The notes under the pieces were generated by a model that was not told where the DNA came from, did not search any database, and worked only from the letters and a program-made list of their open reading frames with translations. From contig NC_092671.1 of the NCBI RefSeq assembly GCF_964355755.1, positions 25,108,070 through 25,172,069 on the forward strand: a stretch of 64,000 bases of DNA, in the 5' to 3' direction. The DNA is from Antedon mediterranea. Taxonomy: Eukaryota > Echinodermata > Crinoidea > Comatulida > Antedonidae. Made by a program: the position numbers and the translations under genes. Positions within the stretch are counted from its first letter, which is position 1. Every line of letters begins with the position of its first letter. Positions 1 through 13,558 of this stretch are shown one piece after another.

Positions 1-39
1 TTTCTATGGATTAAATCGACAATAAAACTATAAAATGAT

Positions 40-111
40 TGCGTCGGCCGGGAATCGAACCCGGGACAATTGCTTGGAAGGCAACTATGTTAACCACTAC
101 ACCACCGACGC
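40..111 (-). tRNA. tRNA-Gly (UCC)
   Basis: First complete unit of the window. It has the full consensus cloverleaf with anticodon UCC (reads GGA) and discriminator A. The downstream flank reads ATCATTTTATAG rather than the more common AACATTTTATAG. This flank variant recurs at 453, 2570 and 2983, marking the duplicated blocks. Confidence 0.9.
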
Positions 112-176
112 AGTTACAACAGTCGAGTTATGCTGTGTTTCTATGGAGCAAATCGACAATAAAATTATAAAATGTG

Positions 177-248
177 TGCGTTGGCGGGGAATCGAACCCG
201 GGACAATTGCTTGGAAGGCAACTATGTTAACCACTACACCACCAACGC
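177..248 (-). tRNA. tRNA-Gly (UCC) with changed but paired acceptor stem
   Basis: The acceptor is GCGTTGG/CCAACGC instead of GCGTCGG/CCGACGC: both sides of one base pair have changed, so pairing is kept. This is also the acceptor sequence of vertebrate tRNA-Gly(UCC). The T stem has one mismatch (position 64 is C). Similar units lie near 2157 and 2707. In later units such as 5976 and 17079 only one side has changed, which leaves a C-A mismatch. Confidence 0.75.
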
Positions 249-1266
249 AGGTACTATACAGTCGAGTTATGCTGTGTTTCTATCGATTATATTGACAATA
301 AAACTATAAAAATGTCTGTGTCGGCCGGGAATCGAACCAAGGCAACTGCTTGGAAGGCAACTATGTTAACCACTACACCACCAACGCACGTACTACAGTC
401 GAGTTATGCTGTGTTTCTATGGATTAAATCGACAAATAAACTATAAAATGATTGCGTCGGCCGGGAATCGAACCCGGGACAATTGCTTGGAAGGCAACTA
501 TGTTAACCACTACACCACCGACGCACGCATTATAATCGAGTTATGCTGTATTTCCATGGATCAAATCGACAATAAAACTATGCAATGTTTGCGTCGGCCG
601 GGAATCGAACCCTGGACAATTGCTTGGAAGGCAACTATGTTAACCACTACACCACCACCGACGCGCGTACTACAGTCGAGTTATGCTGTGTTTCTATGGA
701 TCAAATCGACAATAAAACTATAAATTGTTTGCCTCGGCCGGGAATCGAACCCGGGACAACTGCTTGGGAGGCAACTATGTTAACCACTACACCACATTAC
801 AATGGAGTTATTCTGTTTTTCTACAGATCACATTGACTAATAAACTTTGAAAACATTGCGTCGGCATGGAATTGAACCCGGGACAATTGCTTGGAACGCA
901 ACTATGTTAACCACTACACAACCGACGTCGTACTACAGTCGAGTTATGCTGTGTTTCTATGGATCAAATCGACAATAAAACTATAAAATGTTTGCGTCGG
1001 CCGGTAATCGAACCCGGGACAATTGCTTGGAAGGCAACTATGTTAACCACTACACCACCGACGAGCGTACTACAGTCGAGTTATGCTGTGTTTCTATGGA
1101 ACAAATCGACAATAAAACTATAAAATGTTTGCGTCGGCCGGGAATGGAACCCGGGACAATTGCTTGGAAGGCAACTATGTTAACCACTACACCACCGACG
1201 CGCGTACTACAGTCGAGTTATGCTGTGTTTCTATGGATCAAATCGACAATAAAACTATAAAATGTT

Positions 1267-1338
1267 TGCGTCGGCCGGGAATCGAACCCGGGACAATTGC
1301 TTGGAAGGCAACTATGTTAACCACTACACCACCGACGC
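1267..1338 (-). tRNA. tRNA-Gly (UCC)
   Basis: Consensus gene. Its neighbours show the range of damage in the array: the unit at 1130 has a T-loop change (TTCCATT), and the unit at 1404 has a 3-bp insertion at the T-stem/acceptor junction. Confidence 0.9.
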
Positions 1339-1745
1339 GCGTACTACAGTCGCGTTATGCTGTGTTTCTATGGATCAAATCGACAATAAAACTATAAAAT
1401 GTTTGCGTCGGCCGCCGGGAATCGAACCAGGGACAATTGCTTGGAAGGCAACTATGTTAACCACTACACCACCGACGCGCGTACTACAGTCGAGTTATGC
1501 TGTGTTTCTATGGATCAAATCGACAATAAAACTATAAAATATTTGCGTCGGCAGGGAATCGAACCCGGGACAATTGCTTGGAAGGCAACTATGTTAACCA
1601 CTACACCACATTACAATGGAGTTATTCTGTGTTTCTACAGATGTAGAAGGCAACTATGTTAACCACTACACCAACGACGCGTGTATTACAGTCGAGTTAT
1701 GCTGTGTTTCTATGGATGAAATCGACAATAAAACTATAAAATGTT

Positions 1746-1817
1746 TGCGTCGGCCGGGAATCGAACCCGGGACAATTGCTTGGAAGGCAACTATGTTAAC
1801 CACTACACCACCGACGC
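1746..1817 (-). tRNA. tRNA-Gly (UCC)
   Basis: Consensus gene, located just after a partial unit (about 1640-1680) that keeps only the 5' half of a tRNA gene. Confidence 0.9.
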
Positions 1818-4070
1818 GCGTACTACAGTCGAGTTATGCTGTGTTTCTATGGATCAAATCGACAATAAAACTATAAAATGTTTGCGTCGGCCGGGAATCG
1901 AACCCAGGACAACTGCTTGGAAGGCAACTATGTTAACCACTACACCACCGACGCACGTACTACAGTCGAGTTATGCTGTGTTTCTATGGATTAAATCGAC
2001 AATAAAACTATAAAATGTTTGCGTCGGCCGGGAATCGAACCCGGGACAATTGCTTGGAAGGCAACTATGTTAACCACTACACCACCGACGCAGTTACAAC
2101 AGTCGAGTTATGCTGTGTTTCTATGGAGCAAATCGACAATAAAATTATAAAATGTGTGCGTTGGCTGGGAATCGAACCCGGGACAATTGCTTGGAAGGCA
2201 ACTATGTTAACCACTACACCACCAACGCAGGTACTATACAGTCGAGTTATGCTGTGTTTCTATCGATTAAATTGACAATAAAACTATAAAAATGTCTGTG
2301 TCGGCCGGGAATCGAACCAAGGCAACTGCTTGGAAGGCAACTATGTTAACCACTACACCACCAACGCACGTACTACAGTCGAGTTATGCTGTGTTTCTAT
2401 GGATTAAATCGACAAATAAACTATAAAATGTTTGCGTCGGCCGGGAATCGAACCCGGGACAATTGCTTGGAAGGCAACTATGTTAACCACTACACCACCG
2501 ACGCACGTACTACAGTCGAGTTATGCTGTGTTTCTATGGATTAAATCGACAATAAAACTATAAAATGATTGCGTCGGCCGGGAATCGAACCCGGGACAAT
2601 TGCTTGGAAGGCAACTATGTTAACCACTACACCACCGACGCAGTTACAACAGTCGAGTTATGCTGTGTTTCTATGGAGCAAATCGACAATAAAATTATAA
2701 AATGTGTGCGTTGGCTGGGAATCGAACCCGGGACAATTGCTTGGAAGGCAACTATGTTAACCACTACACCACCAACGCAGGTACTATACAGTCGAGTTAT
2801 GCTGTGTTTCTATCGATTAAATTGACAATAAAACTATAAAAATGTCTGTGTCGGCCGGGAATCGAACCAAGGCAACTGCTTGGAAGGCAACTATGTTAAC
2901 CACTACACCACCAACGCACGTACTACAGTCGAGTTATGCTGTGTTTCTATGGATTAAATCGACAAATAAACTATAAAATGATTGCGTCGGCCGGGAATCG
3001 AACCCGGGACAATTGCTTGGAAGGCAACTATGTTAACCACTACACCACCGACGCACGCATTATAATCGAGTTATGCTGTATTTCCATGGATCAAATCGAC
3101 AATAAAACTATGCAATGTTTGCGTCGGCCGGGAATCGAACCCTGGACAATTGCTTGGAAGGCAACTATGTTAACCACTACACCACCACCGACGCGCGTAC
3201 TACAGTCGAGTTATGCTGTGTTTCTATGGATCAAATCGACAATAAAACTATAAATTGTTTGCCTCGGCCGGGAATCGAACCCGGGACAACTGCTTGGGAG
3301 GCAACTATGTTAACCACTACACCACATTACAATGGAGTTATTCTGTTTTTCTACAGATCACATTGACTAATAAACTTTGAAAACATTGCGTCGGCAAGGA
3401 ATTGAACCCGGGACAATTGCTTGGAACGCAACTATGTTAACCACTACACAACCGACGTCGTACTACAGTCGAGTTATGCTGTGTTTCTATGGATCAAATC
3501 GACAATAAAACTATAAAATGTTTGCGTCGGCCGGTAATCGAACCCGGGACAATTGCTTGGAAGGCAACTATGTTAACCACTACACCACCGACGAGCGTAC
3601 TACAGTCGAGTTATGCTGTGTTTCTATGGAACAAATCGACAATAAAACTATAAAATGTTTGCGTCGGCCGGGAATGGAACCCGGGACAATTGCTTGGAAG
3701 GCAACTATGTTAACCACTACACCACCGACGCGCGTACTACAGTCGAGTTATGCTGTGTTTCTATGGATCAAATCGACAATAAAACTATAAAATGTTTGCG
3801 TCGGCCGGGAATCGAACCCGGGACAATTGCTTGGAAGGCAACTATGTTAACCACTACACCACCGACGCGCGTACTACAGTCGAGTTATGCTGTGTTTCTA
3901 TGGATCAAATCGACAATAAAACTATAAAATTTTTGCGTCGGCCGTGAATCGAACCCGGGACAATTGCTTGGAAGGCAACTATGTTAACCACTACACCACC
4001 GACGCGCGAACTACAGTCGAGTTATGCTGTGTTTCTATGGATCAAATCGACAATAAAACTATAAAATGTT

Positions 4071-4142
4071 TGCGTCGGCCGGGAATCGAACCCGGGACAA
4101 TTGCTTGGAAGGCAACTATGTTAACCACTACACCACCGACGC
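4071..4142 (-). tRNA. tRNA-Gly (UCC), consensus unit
   Basis: All stems pair, with one G-U at 10-25 and one at 27-43. U8, A14, G18G19, A21, U33 and the TTC of the T arm are in place. The unit at 4208 is identical over the gene. Confidence 0.92.
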
Positions 4143-5016
4143 GCGAACTACAGTGGAGTTATGCTGTGTTTCTATGGATCAAATCGACAATAAAACTATA
4201 AAATGTTTGCGTCGGCCGGGAATCGAACCCGGGACAATTGCTTGGAAGGCAACTATGTTAACCACTACACCACCGACGCGCGAACTACAGTGGAGTTATG
4301 CTGTGTTTCTATGGATCAAATCGACAATAAAACTATAAATTGTTTGCGTCGGCCGGGAATCGAACCCGGGACAACTGCTTGGGAGGCAACTATGTTAACC
4401 ACTACACCACATTACAATGGAGTTATTCTGTGTTTCTACAGTTCACATTGACTAATAAACTTTGAAAACATTGCGTCGGCAAGGAATTGAACCCGGGACA
4501 ATTGCTTGGAACGCAACTATGTTAACCACTACACAACCGACGTCGTATACAGTCGAGTTATGCTGTGTTTCTATGGATCAAATCGACAATAAAACTATAA
4601 ATGTTTGCGTCGGCCGGTAATAGAACCCGGGACAATTGCTTGGAAGGAAACTATGTTAACCACTACACCACCGACGAGCGTACTACAGTCGAGTTATGCT
4701 GTGTTTCTATGGAACAAATCGACAATAAATCTATAAAATGTTTGCGTCAGCCGGGAATGGAACCCGGGAGAATTGCTTGGAAGGCAACTATGTTAACCAC
4801 TACACCACCGACGCGCGTACTACAGTCGAGTTATGCTGTGTTTCTATGGATCAAATCGATAATAAAACTATAAAATGTTTGCGTCGGCCGGGAATCGAAC
4901 CCGGGACAATTGCTTGGAAGGCAACTATGTTAACCACTACACCACCGACGCGCGTACTACAGTCGAGTTATGCTGTGTTTCTATGGATCAAATCGATAAT
5001 AAAACTATAAAATGTT

Positions 5017-5088
5017 TGCGTCGGCCGGGAATCGAACCCGGGACAATTGCTTGGAAGGCAACTATGTTAACCACTACACCACCGACGC
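5017..5088 (-). tRNA. tRNA-Gly (UCC)
   Basis: Consensus gene within a run of three (4880, 5017, 5154) that have identical genes and near-identical spacers, the pattern expected from recent unequal exchange. Confidence 0.9.
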
Positions 5089-5148
5089 GCGTACTACAGT
5101 CGAGTTATGCTGTGTTTCTATGGATCAAATCGACAATAAAACTATAAA

Positions 5149-8100
5149 ATGTTTGCGTCGGCCGGGAATCGAACCCGGGACAATTGCTTGGAAGGCAACT
5201 ATGTTAACCACTACACCACCGACGCGCGTACTACAGTCGAGTTATGCTGTGTTTCTATGGATCAAATCGACACTAAAACTATGCAATGTTTGCGTCGGCC
5301 GGGAATCGAACCCGGGACAAATGCTTGGAAGGCAACTATGTTAACCACTACACCACCGACGCGCGAACTACAGTGGAGTTATGCTGTATTTCTATGGATC
5401 AAATCGACAATAAAACTATAAAATGTTTGCGTCGACCGGTAATCGAACCCGGGACAAATGCTTGGAAGGCAACTATGTTAACCACTACACCACCGACGCG
5501 CGTACTACAGTCGAGTTATGCTGTGTTTCTATGGATCAAATCGACAATAAAACTATAAAATGTTTGCGTCGTACGGGAATCGAACCCGGGACAATTGCTT
5601 GGAAGGCAACTATGTTAACCACTACACCACCGACGCGCGTACTACAGTCGAGTTATGCTGTGTTTCTATGGATCAAATCGACACTAAAACTATGCAATGT
5701 TTGCGTCGGCCGGGAATCGAACCCGGGACAATTGCTTGGAAGGCAACTATGTTAACCACTACACCACCGACGCGCGAACTACAGTGGAGTTATGCTGTGT
5801 TTCTACAGATCAAATCGACAATAAAACTATAAATTGTTTGCGTCGGTCGGGAATCGAACCCGGGACAATTGCTTGGAAGGCAACTATGTTAACCACTACA
5901 CGACCGACGCAGGTACTACAGTCGAGTTATGCTGTGTTTCTATGGATCAAATCGACAATAAAATTATAAAATGTGTGCGTTGGCCGGGAATCGAATCCGG
6001 GACAATTGCTTGGAAGGCAACTATGTTAACCACTACACCACCGACGCGCGTACTACAGTCGAGTTATGCTGTGTTTCTATGGATCAAATCGACAATAAAA
6101 CTATAAAATGTCTGCGTCGGCCGGGAATCGAACCCGGGACAATTGCTTGGAAGTCAACTATGTTAACCACTACACCAACGACGCGTGTATTACAGTCGAG
6201 TTATGCTGTGATTCTATGGATCAAATCGACAATAAAACTATGCAATGTTTGCGTCGGCCGGGAATCGAACCCTGGAGAATTGCTTGGTAGGCAACTATGT
6301 TAACCACTACAGCACCGACGCACGCATTATAATCGGGTTATGCTGTATTTCCATGGATCAAATTGACAATAAAACTATAATATGTCTGCGTCGGACGGGA
6401 ATCGAACCCGGGACAATTGCTTGGAAGGCAACTATGTTAACCACTACACCACCGACGCGCGAACTACAGTCGAGTTATGCTGTGTTTCTATGGATCAAAT
6501 CGACACTAAAACTATGCAATGTTTGCGTCGGCCGGGAATCGAACCCGGGACAATTGCTTGGAAGGCAACTATGTTAACCACTACACCACCGACGCGCGAA
6601 CTACAGTGGAGTTATGCTGTGTTTCTACAGATCAAATCGACAATAAAACTATAAATTGTTTGCGTCGGTCGGGAATCGAACCCGGGACAATTGCTTGGAA
6701 GGCAACTATGTTAACCACTACACGACCGACGCAGGTACTACAGTCGAGTTATGCTGTGTTTCTCTGGATCAAATCGACAATAAAATTATAAAATGTGTGC
6801 GTTGGCCGGGAATCGAACCCTGGAGAATTGCTTGGTAGGCAACTATGTTAACCACTACAGCACCGACGCACGCATTATAATCGGGTTATGCTGTATTTCC
6901 ATGGATCAAATTGACAATAAAACTATAATATGTCTGCGTCGGACGGGAATCGAACCCGGGACAATTGCTTGGAAGGCAACTATGTTAACCACTACACCAC
7001 CGATGCGCGAACTACAGTCGAGTTATGCTGTGTTTCTATGGATCAAATCGACAATAAAACTATAAAATGTTTGCGTCGGCCGGGAATCGAACCCGGGACA
7101 ATTGCTTGGAAGGCAACTATGTTAACCACTACACCACCGACGCGCGTACTACAGTCGAGTTATGCTGTGTTTCTATGGATCAAATCGATAATAAAACTAT
7201 AAAATGTTTGCGTCGGCCGGGAATCGAACCCGGGACAATTGCTTGGAAGGCAACTATGTTAACCACTACACCACCGACGCGCGAACTACAGTGGAGTTAT
7301 GCTGTGTTTCTACAGATCAAATCGACAATAAAACTATAAATTGTTTGCGTCGGTCGGGAATCGAACCCGGGACAATTGCTTGGAAGGCAACTATGTTAAC
7401 CACTACACGACCGACGCAGGTACTACAGTCGAGTTATGCTGTGTTTCTCTGGATCAAATCGACAATAAAATTATAAAATGTGTGCGTTGGCCGGGAATCG
7501 AACCCTGGAGAATTGCTTGGTAGGCAACTATGTTAACCACTACAGCACCGACGCACGCATTATAATCGGGTTATGCTGTATTTCCATGGATCAAATTGAC
7601 AATAAAACTATAATATGTCTGCGTCGGACGGGAATCGAACCCGGGACAATTGCTTGGAAGGCAACTATGTTAACCACTACACCACCGATGCGCGAACTAC
7701 AGTCGAGTTATGCTGTGTTTCTATGGATCAAATCGACAATAAAACTATAAAATGTTTGCGTCGGCCGGGAATCGAACCCGGGACAATTGCTTGGAAGGCA
7801 ACTATGTTAACCACTACACCACCGACGCGCGTACTACAGTCGAGTTATGCTGTGTTTCTATGGATCAAATCGATGATAAAACTATAAAATGTTTGCGTCG
7901 GCCGGGAATCGAACCCGGGACAATTGCTTGGAAGGCAACTATGTTAACCACTACACCACCGACGCGCGTACTACAGTCGAGTTATGCTGTGTTTCTATGG
8001 ATCAAATCGACAATAAAACTATAAAATGTTTGCGTCGGCCGGGAATCGAACCCGGGACAATTGCTTGGAAGGCAACTATGTTAACCACTACACAACCGAC

Positions 8101-10350
8101 GCGCGTACTACAGTCGAGTTATGCTGTGTTTCTATGGATCAAATCGACACTAAAACTATGCAATGTTTGCGTCGGCCGGGAATCGAACCCGGGACAAATG
8201 CTTGGAAGGCAACTATGTTAACCACTACACCACCGACGCGCGAACTACAGTGGAGTTATGCTGTATTTCTATGGATCAAATCGACAATAAAACTATAAAA
8301 TGTTTGCGTCGACCGGTAATCGAACCCGGAACAATTGCTTGGAAGGCAACTATGTTAACCACTACACCACCGACGCGCGTACTACAGTCGAGTTATGCTG
8401 TGTTTCTATGGATCAAATCGACAATAAAACTATAAAATGTTTGCGTCGTACGGGAATCGAACCCGGGACAATTGCTTGGAAGGCAACTATGTTAACCACT
8501 ACACCACCGACGCGCGTACTACAGTCGAGTTATGCTGTGTTTCTATGGATGAAATCGACACTAAAACTATGCAATGTTTGCGTCGGCCGGGAATCGAACC
8601 CGGGACAATTGCTTGGAAGGCAACTATGTTAACCACTACACCACCGACGCGCGAACTACAGTGGAGTTATGCTGTGTTTCTACAGATCAAATCGACAATA
8701 AAACTATAAATTGTTTGCGTCGGTCGGGAATCGAACCCGGGACAATTGCTTGGAAGGCAACTATGTTAACCACTACACGACCGACGCAGGTACTACAGTC
8801 GAGTTATGCTGTGTTTCTATGGATCAAATCGACAATAAAATTATAAAATGTGTGCGTTGGCCGGGAATCGAATCCGGGACAATTGCTTGGAAGGCAACTA
8901 TGTTAACCACTACACCACCGACGCGCGTACTACAGTCGAGTTATGCTGTGTTTCTATGGATCAAATCGACAATAAAACTATAAAATGTCTGCGTCGGCCG
9001 GGAATCGAACCCGGGACAATTGCTTGGAAGTCAACTATGTTAACCACTACACCAACGACGCGTGTATTACAGTCGAGTTATGCTGTGATTCTATGGATCA
9101 AATCGACAATAAAACTATGCAATGTTTGCGTCGGCCGGGAATCGAACCCTGGAGAATTGCTTGGTAGGCAACTATGTTAACCACTACAGCACCGACGCAC
9201 GCATTATAATCGGGTTATGCTGTATTTCCATGGATCAAATTGACAATAAAACTATAATATGTCTGCGTCGGACGGGAATCGAACCCGGGACAATTGCTTG
9301 GAAGGCAACTATGTTAACCACTACACCACCGACGCGCGAACTACAGTCGAGTTATGCTGTGTTTCTATGGATCAAATCGACACTAAAACTATGCAATGTT
9401 TGCGTCGGCCGGGAATCGAACCCGGGACAATTGCTTGGAAGGCAACTATGTTAACCACTACACCACCGACGCGCGAACTACAGTGGAGTTATGCTGTGTT
9501 TCTACAGATCAAATCGACAATAAAACTATAAATTGTTTGCGTCGGTCGGGAATCGAACCCGGGACAATTGCTTGGAAGGCAACTATGTTAACCACTACAC
9601 GACCGACGCAGGTACTACAGTCGAGTTATGCTGTGTTTCTCTGGATCAAATCGACAATAAAATTATAAAATGTGTGCGTTGGCCGGGAATCGAACCCTGG
9701 AGAATTGCTTGGTAGGCAACTATGTTAACCACTACAGCACCGACGCACGCATTATAATCGGGTTATGCTGTATTTCCATGGATCAAATTGACAATAAAAC
9801 TATAATATGTCTGCGTCGGACGGGAATCGAACCCGGGACAATTGCTTGGAAGGCAACTATGTTAACCACTACACCACCGATGCGCGAACTACAGTCGAGT
9901 TATGCTGTGTTTCTATGGATCAAATCGACAATAAAACTATAAAATGTTTGCGTCGGCCGGGAATCGAACCCGGGACAATTGCTTGGAAGGCAACTATGTT
10001 AACCACTACACCACCGACGCGCGTACTACAGTCGAGTTATGCTGTGTTTCTATGGATCAAATCGATAATAAAACTATAAAATGTTTGCCTCGGCCGGGAA
10101 TCGAACCCGGGACAATTGCTTGGAAGGCAACTATGTTAACCACTACACCACCGACGCGCGTACTACAGTCGAGTTATGCTGTGTTTCTATGGATCAAATC
10201 GACAATAAAACTATAAAATGTTTGCGTCGGCCGGGAATCGAACCCGGGACAATTGCTTGGAAGGCAACTATGTTAACCACTACACCACCGACGCGCGTAC
10301 TACAGTCGAGTTATGCTGTGTTTCTATGGATCAAATCGACACTAAAACTA
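5149..10350 (-). repeat. Higher-order duplication with a period of 2,877 bp (21 units)
   Basis: Units from about 5012 recur 2,877 bp downstream with the same diagnostic variants (5286/8163, 5560/8437, 6108/8985, 6245/9122, 6930/9807). A smaller 685-bp (five-unit) duplication is nested within it (6519/7204, 6793/7478). Confidence 0.85.
6250..6321 (-). pseudogene. tRNA-Gly-like unit with anticodon ACC
   Basis: The anticodon loop reads CTACCAA, so position 34 is A and the anticodon is ACC. The same unit has G10 changed to C and a broken T stem (CAGGG), so it is probably not a working tRNA. At least seven units share these changes (6250, 6798, 7483, 9127, 9675, 10897, 12119), spread with the higher-order repeat. 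A34 tRNA-Gly genes are generally absent from eukaryotes. Confidence 0.75.
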
Positions 10351-12525
10351 TGCAATGTTTGCGTCGGCCGGGAATCGAACCCGGGACAAATGCTTGGAAG
10401 GCAACTATGTTAACCACTACACCACCGACGCGCGAACTACAGTGGAGTTATGCTGTATTTCTATGGATCAAATCGACAATAAAACTATAAAATGTTTGCG
10501 TCGACCGGGAATCGAACCCAGGACAACTGCCAGGGAGGCAACTATGTTAACAACTACACCACATTACAATGGAGTTATTCTGTGTTTCTACAGATCACAT
10601 TGACTAATAAACTTTGGAAACATTGCGTCGGCCAGGAATTGAACCCGGGACAATTGCTCGGAACGCAACTATGTTAACCACTACACAACCGACGTCGTAC
10701 TACAGTCGAGTTATGCTGTGTTTCTATGGATCAAATCGACAATAAAACTATAAAATGTTTGCGTCGGCCGGGAATCGAACCCGGGACAATTGCTTGGAAG
10801 TCAACTATGTTAACCACTACACCAACGACGCGTGTATTACAGTCGAGTTATTCTGTGTTTCTATGGATCAAATCGACAATAAAACTATGCAATGTTTGCG
10901 TCGGCCGGGAATCGAACCCTGGAGAATTGCTTGGTAGGCAACTATGTTAACCACTACAGCACCGACGCACGCATTATAATCGGGTTATGCTGTATTTCCA
11001 TGGATCAAATTGACAATAAAACTATAATTTGTCTGCGTCGGACGGGAATCGAACCCGGGACAATTGCTTGGAAGGCAACTATGTTAACCACTACACCACC
11101 GACGCGCGAACTACAGTCGAGTTATGCTGTGTTTCTATGGATCAAATCGACAATAAAACTATAAAATGTTTGCGTCGGCCGGGAATCGAACCCGGGACAA
11201 TTGCTTGGAAGGCAACTATGTTAACCACTACACCACCGACGCGCGTACTACAGTCGAGTTATGCTGTGTTTCTATGGATCAAATCGACAATAAAACTATA
11301 AAATGTTTGCGTCGGCCGGGAATCGAACCCGGGACAATTGCTTGGAAGGCAACTATGTTAACCACTACACCACCGACGCGCGTACTACAGTCGAGTTATG
11401 CTGTGTTTCTATGGATCAAATCGACAATAAAACTATAAAATGTTTGCGTCGGCCGGGAATCGAACCCGGGACAATTGCTTGGAAGGCAACTATGTTAACC
11501 ACTACACCACCGACGCGCGTACTACAGTCGAGTTATGCTGTGTTTCTATGGATCAAATCGACACTAAAACTATGCAATGTTTGCGTCGGCCGGGAATCGA
11601 ACCCGGGACAAATGCTTGGAAGGCAACTATGTTAACCACTACACCACCGACGCGCGAACTACAGTGGAGTTATGCTGTGTTTCTATGGATCAAATCGACA
11701 ATAAAACTATAAAATGTTTGCGTCGACCGGGAATCGAACCCAGGACAACTGCCAGGGAGGCAACTATGTTAACAACTACACCACATTACAATGGAGTTAT
11801 TCTGTGTTTCTACAGATCACATTGACTAATAAACTTTGGAAACATTGCGTCGGCCGGGAATTGAACCCGGGACAATTGCTCGGAATGCAACTATGTTAAC
11901 CACTACACAACCGACGTCGTACTACAGTCGAGTTATGCTGTGTTTCTATGGATCAAATCGACAATAAAACTATAAAATGTTTGCGTCGGCCGGGAATCGA
12001 ACCCGGGACAATTGCTTGGAAGTCAACTATGTTAACCACTACACCAACGACGCGTGTATAACAGTCGAGTTATGCTGTGTTTCTATGGATCAAATCGACA
12101 ATAAAACTATGCAATGTTTGCGTCGGCCGGGAATCGAACCCTGGAGAATTGCTTGGTAGGCAACTATGTTAACCACTACAGCACCGACGCACGCATTATA
12201 ATCGGGTTATGCTGTATTTCCATGGATCAAATTGACAATAAAACTATAATATGTCTGCGTCGGACGGGAATCGAACCCGGGACAATTGCTTGGAAGGCAA
12301 CTATGTTAACCACTACACCACCGACGCGCGAACTACAGTCGAGTTATGCTGTGTTTCTATGGATCAAATCGACAATAAAACTATAAAATGTTTGCGTCGG
12401 CCGGGAATCGAACCCGGGACAATTGCTTGGAAGGCAACTATGTTAACCTCTACACCACCGACGCGCGTACTACAGTCCAGTTATGCTGTGTTTCTATGGA
12501 TCAAATCGACAATAAAACTATAAAA
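10081..12525 (-). repeat. Higher-order duplication with a period of 1,222 bp
   Basis: Units at 10218, 10355, 10492, 10755, 10892 and 11029 match those at 11440, 11577, 11714, 11977, 12114 and 12251, including the rare CCC-anticodon unit (10492/11714). A 675-bp duplication follows (13073/13748 and 13248/13923). Confidence 0.85.
11171..11242 (-). tRNA. tRNA-Gly (UCC)
   Basis: First of three successive consensus units (11171, 11308, 11445) at the centre of the 1,222-bp higher-order duplication. Confidence 0.9.
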
Positions 12526-12666
12526 TGTTTGCGTCGACCGGGAATCGAACCCGGGACAATTGCTTGGAAGGCAACTATGTTAACCACTACACCACCGACG
12601 CACGTACTACAGTCGCGTTATGCTGTGTTTCTATGGATTAAATCGATAATAAAACTATAAAATGTT

Positions 12667-12738
12667 TGCGTCGGCCGGGAATCGAACCCATGACAACTGC
12701 TTGGGAGGCAACTATGTTAACCACTACAACACATTACA
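12667..12738 (-). pseudogene. tRNA-Gly-like unit with anticodon CCC
   Basis: The loop reads CTCCCAA, giving anticodon CCC with the stem still paired. The 5' acceptor strand has been replaced by spacer-like sequence (the CATTACAATGG junction), so the acceptor cannot form. Related units lie near 731, 3261, 4345 and 15380. Units near 10497 and 11719 also read CCC but have further loop changes. Confidence 0.7.
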
Positions 12739-13486
12739 ATGGAGTTATTCTGTGTTTCTACAGATCACATTGACTAATAAACTTTGAAAACATTGCGTCG
12801 GCCAGGAATTGAACCCGGGACAATTGCTTGGAACGCAACTATGTTAATAAATCCACTACACAACCGACGTCGTACTACAGTCGAGTTATGCTGTGTTTCT
12901 ATGGATCAAATCGACAATAAAACTATAAAATGTTTGCGTCGGCCGGTAATCGAACCCGGGGGACAATTATTTTCTTGGAAGGCAACTATGTTAACCACTA
13001 CACCACCGACGAGCGTACTACAGTCGAGTTATGCTGTGTTTCTATGGAACAAATCGACAATAAAACTATAAAATGTTTGCGTCGGACGGGAATCGAACCC
13101 GGGACAATTGCTTGGAAGGCAACTATGTTAACCACTACACCACCGACGCGCATACTACAGCCGAGTTATGCTGTGTTTCTATGGATCAAATCGACAATAA
13201 AACTATAAAATGTTTGCGTCGGCCGGGAATCGAACCGGGACAATTGCTTGGAAGGCAACTATGTTAACCACTACACCACCGACGCGCGAACTACAGTCGA
13301 GTTATGCTGTGTTTCTATGGATCAAATCGACAATAAAACTATAAAATGTTTACGTCGGCCGGGAATCGAACCCGGGACAACTGCTTGGAAGGCAACTATG
13401 TTAACCACTACACCACCGACGCACGTACTACAGTCGCGTTATGCTGTGTTTCTATGGATTAAATCGACAATAAAACTATAAAATGT

Positions 13487-13558
13487 TTGTGTCGCCCGGG
13501 AATCGAACCTAGGACAACTGCTTGGCAGGCAACTATGTTAACCACTACACCACATTAC
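13487..13558 (-). pseudogene. tRNA-Gly-like unit with anticodon GCC
   Basis: The loop reads CTGCCAA, giving anticodon GCC, the anticodon of the main eukaryotic tRNA-Gly. The acceptor is broken by the same CATTACAATGG junction as in the CCC units. A second GCC unit lies near 14711. Confidence 0.65.

Larger units (their letters stand above)
1..5060 (-). repeat. Higher-order duplication with a period of about 2,530 bp
   Basis: The unit series starting at 35 recurs in the same order, with the same private variants, at 2565 (for example the four-unit set at 35, 172, 311 and 448 and the degenerate units at 726 and 863). The four-unit set is also present at 2015. Copies differ by a few substitutions. 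The period is not a multiple of 137 because degenerate units of different length are included. Confidence 0.85.
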
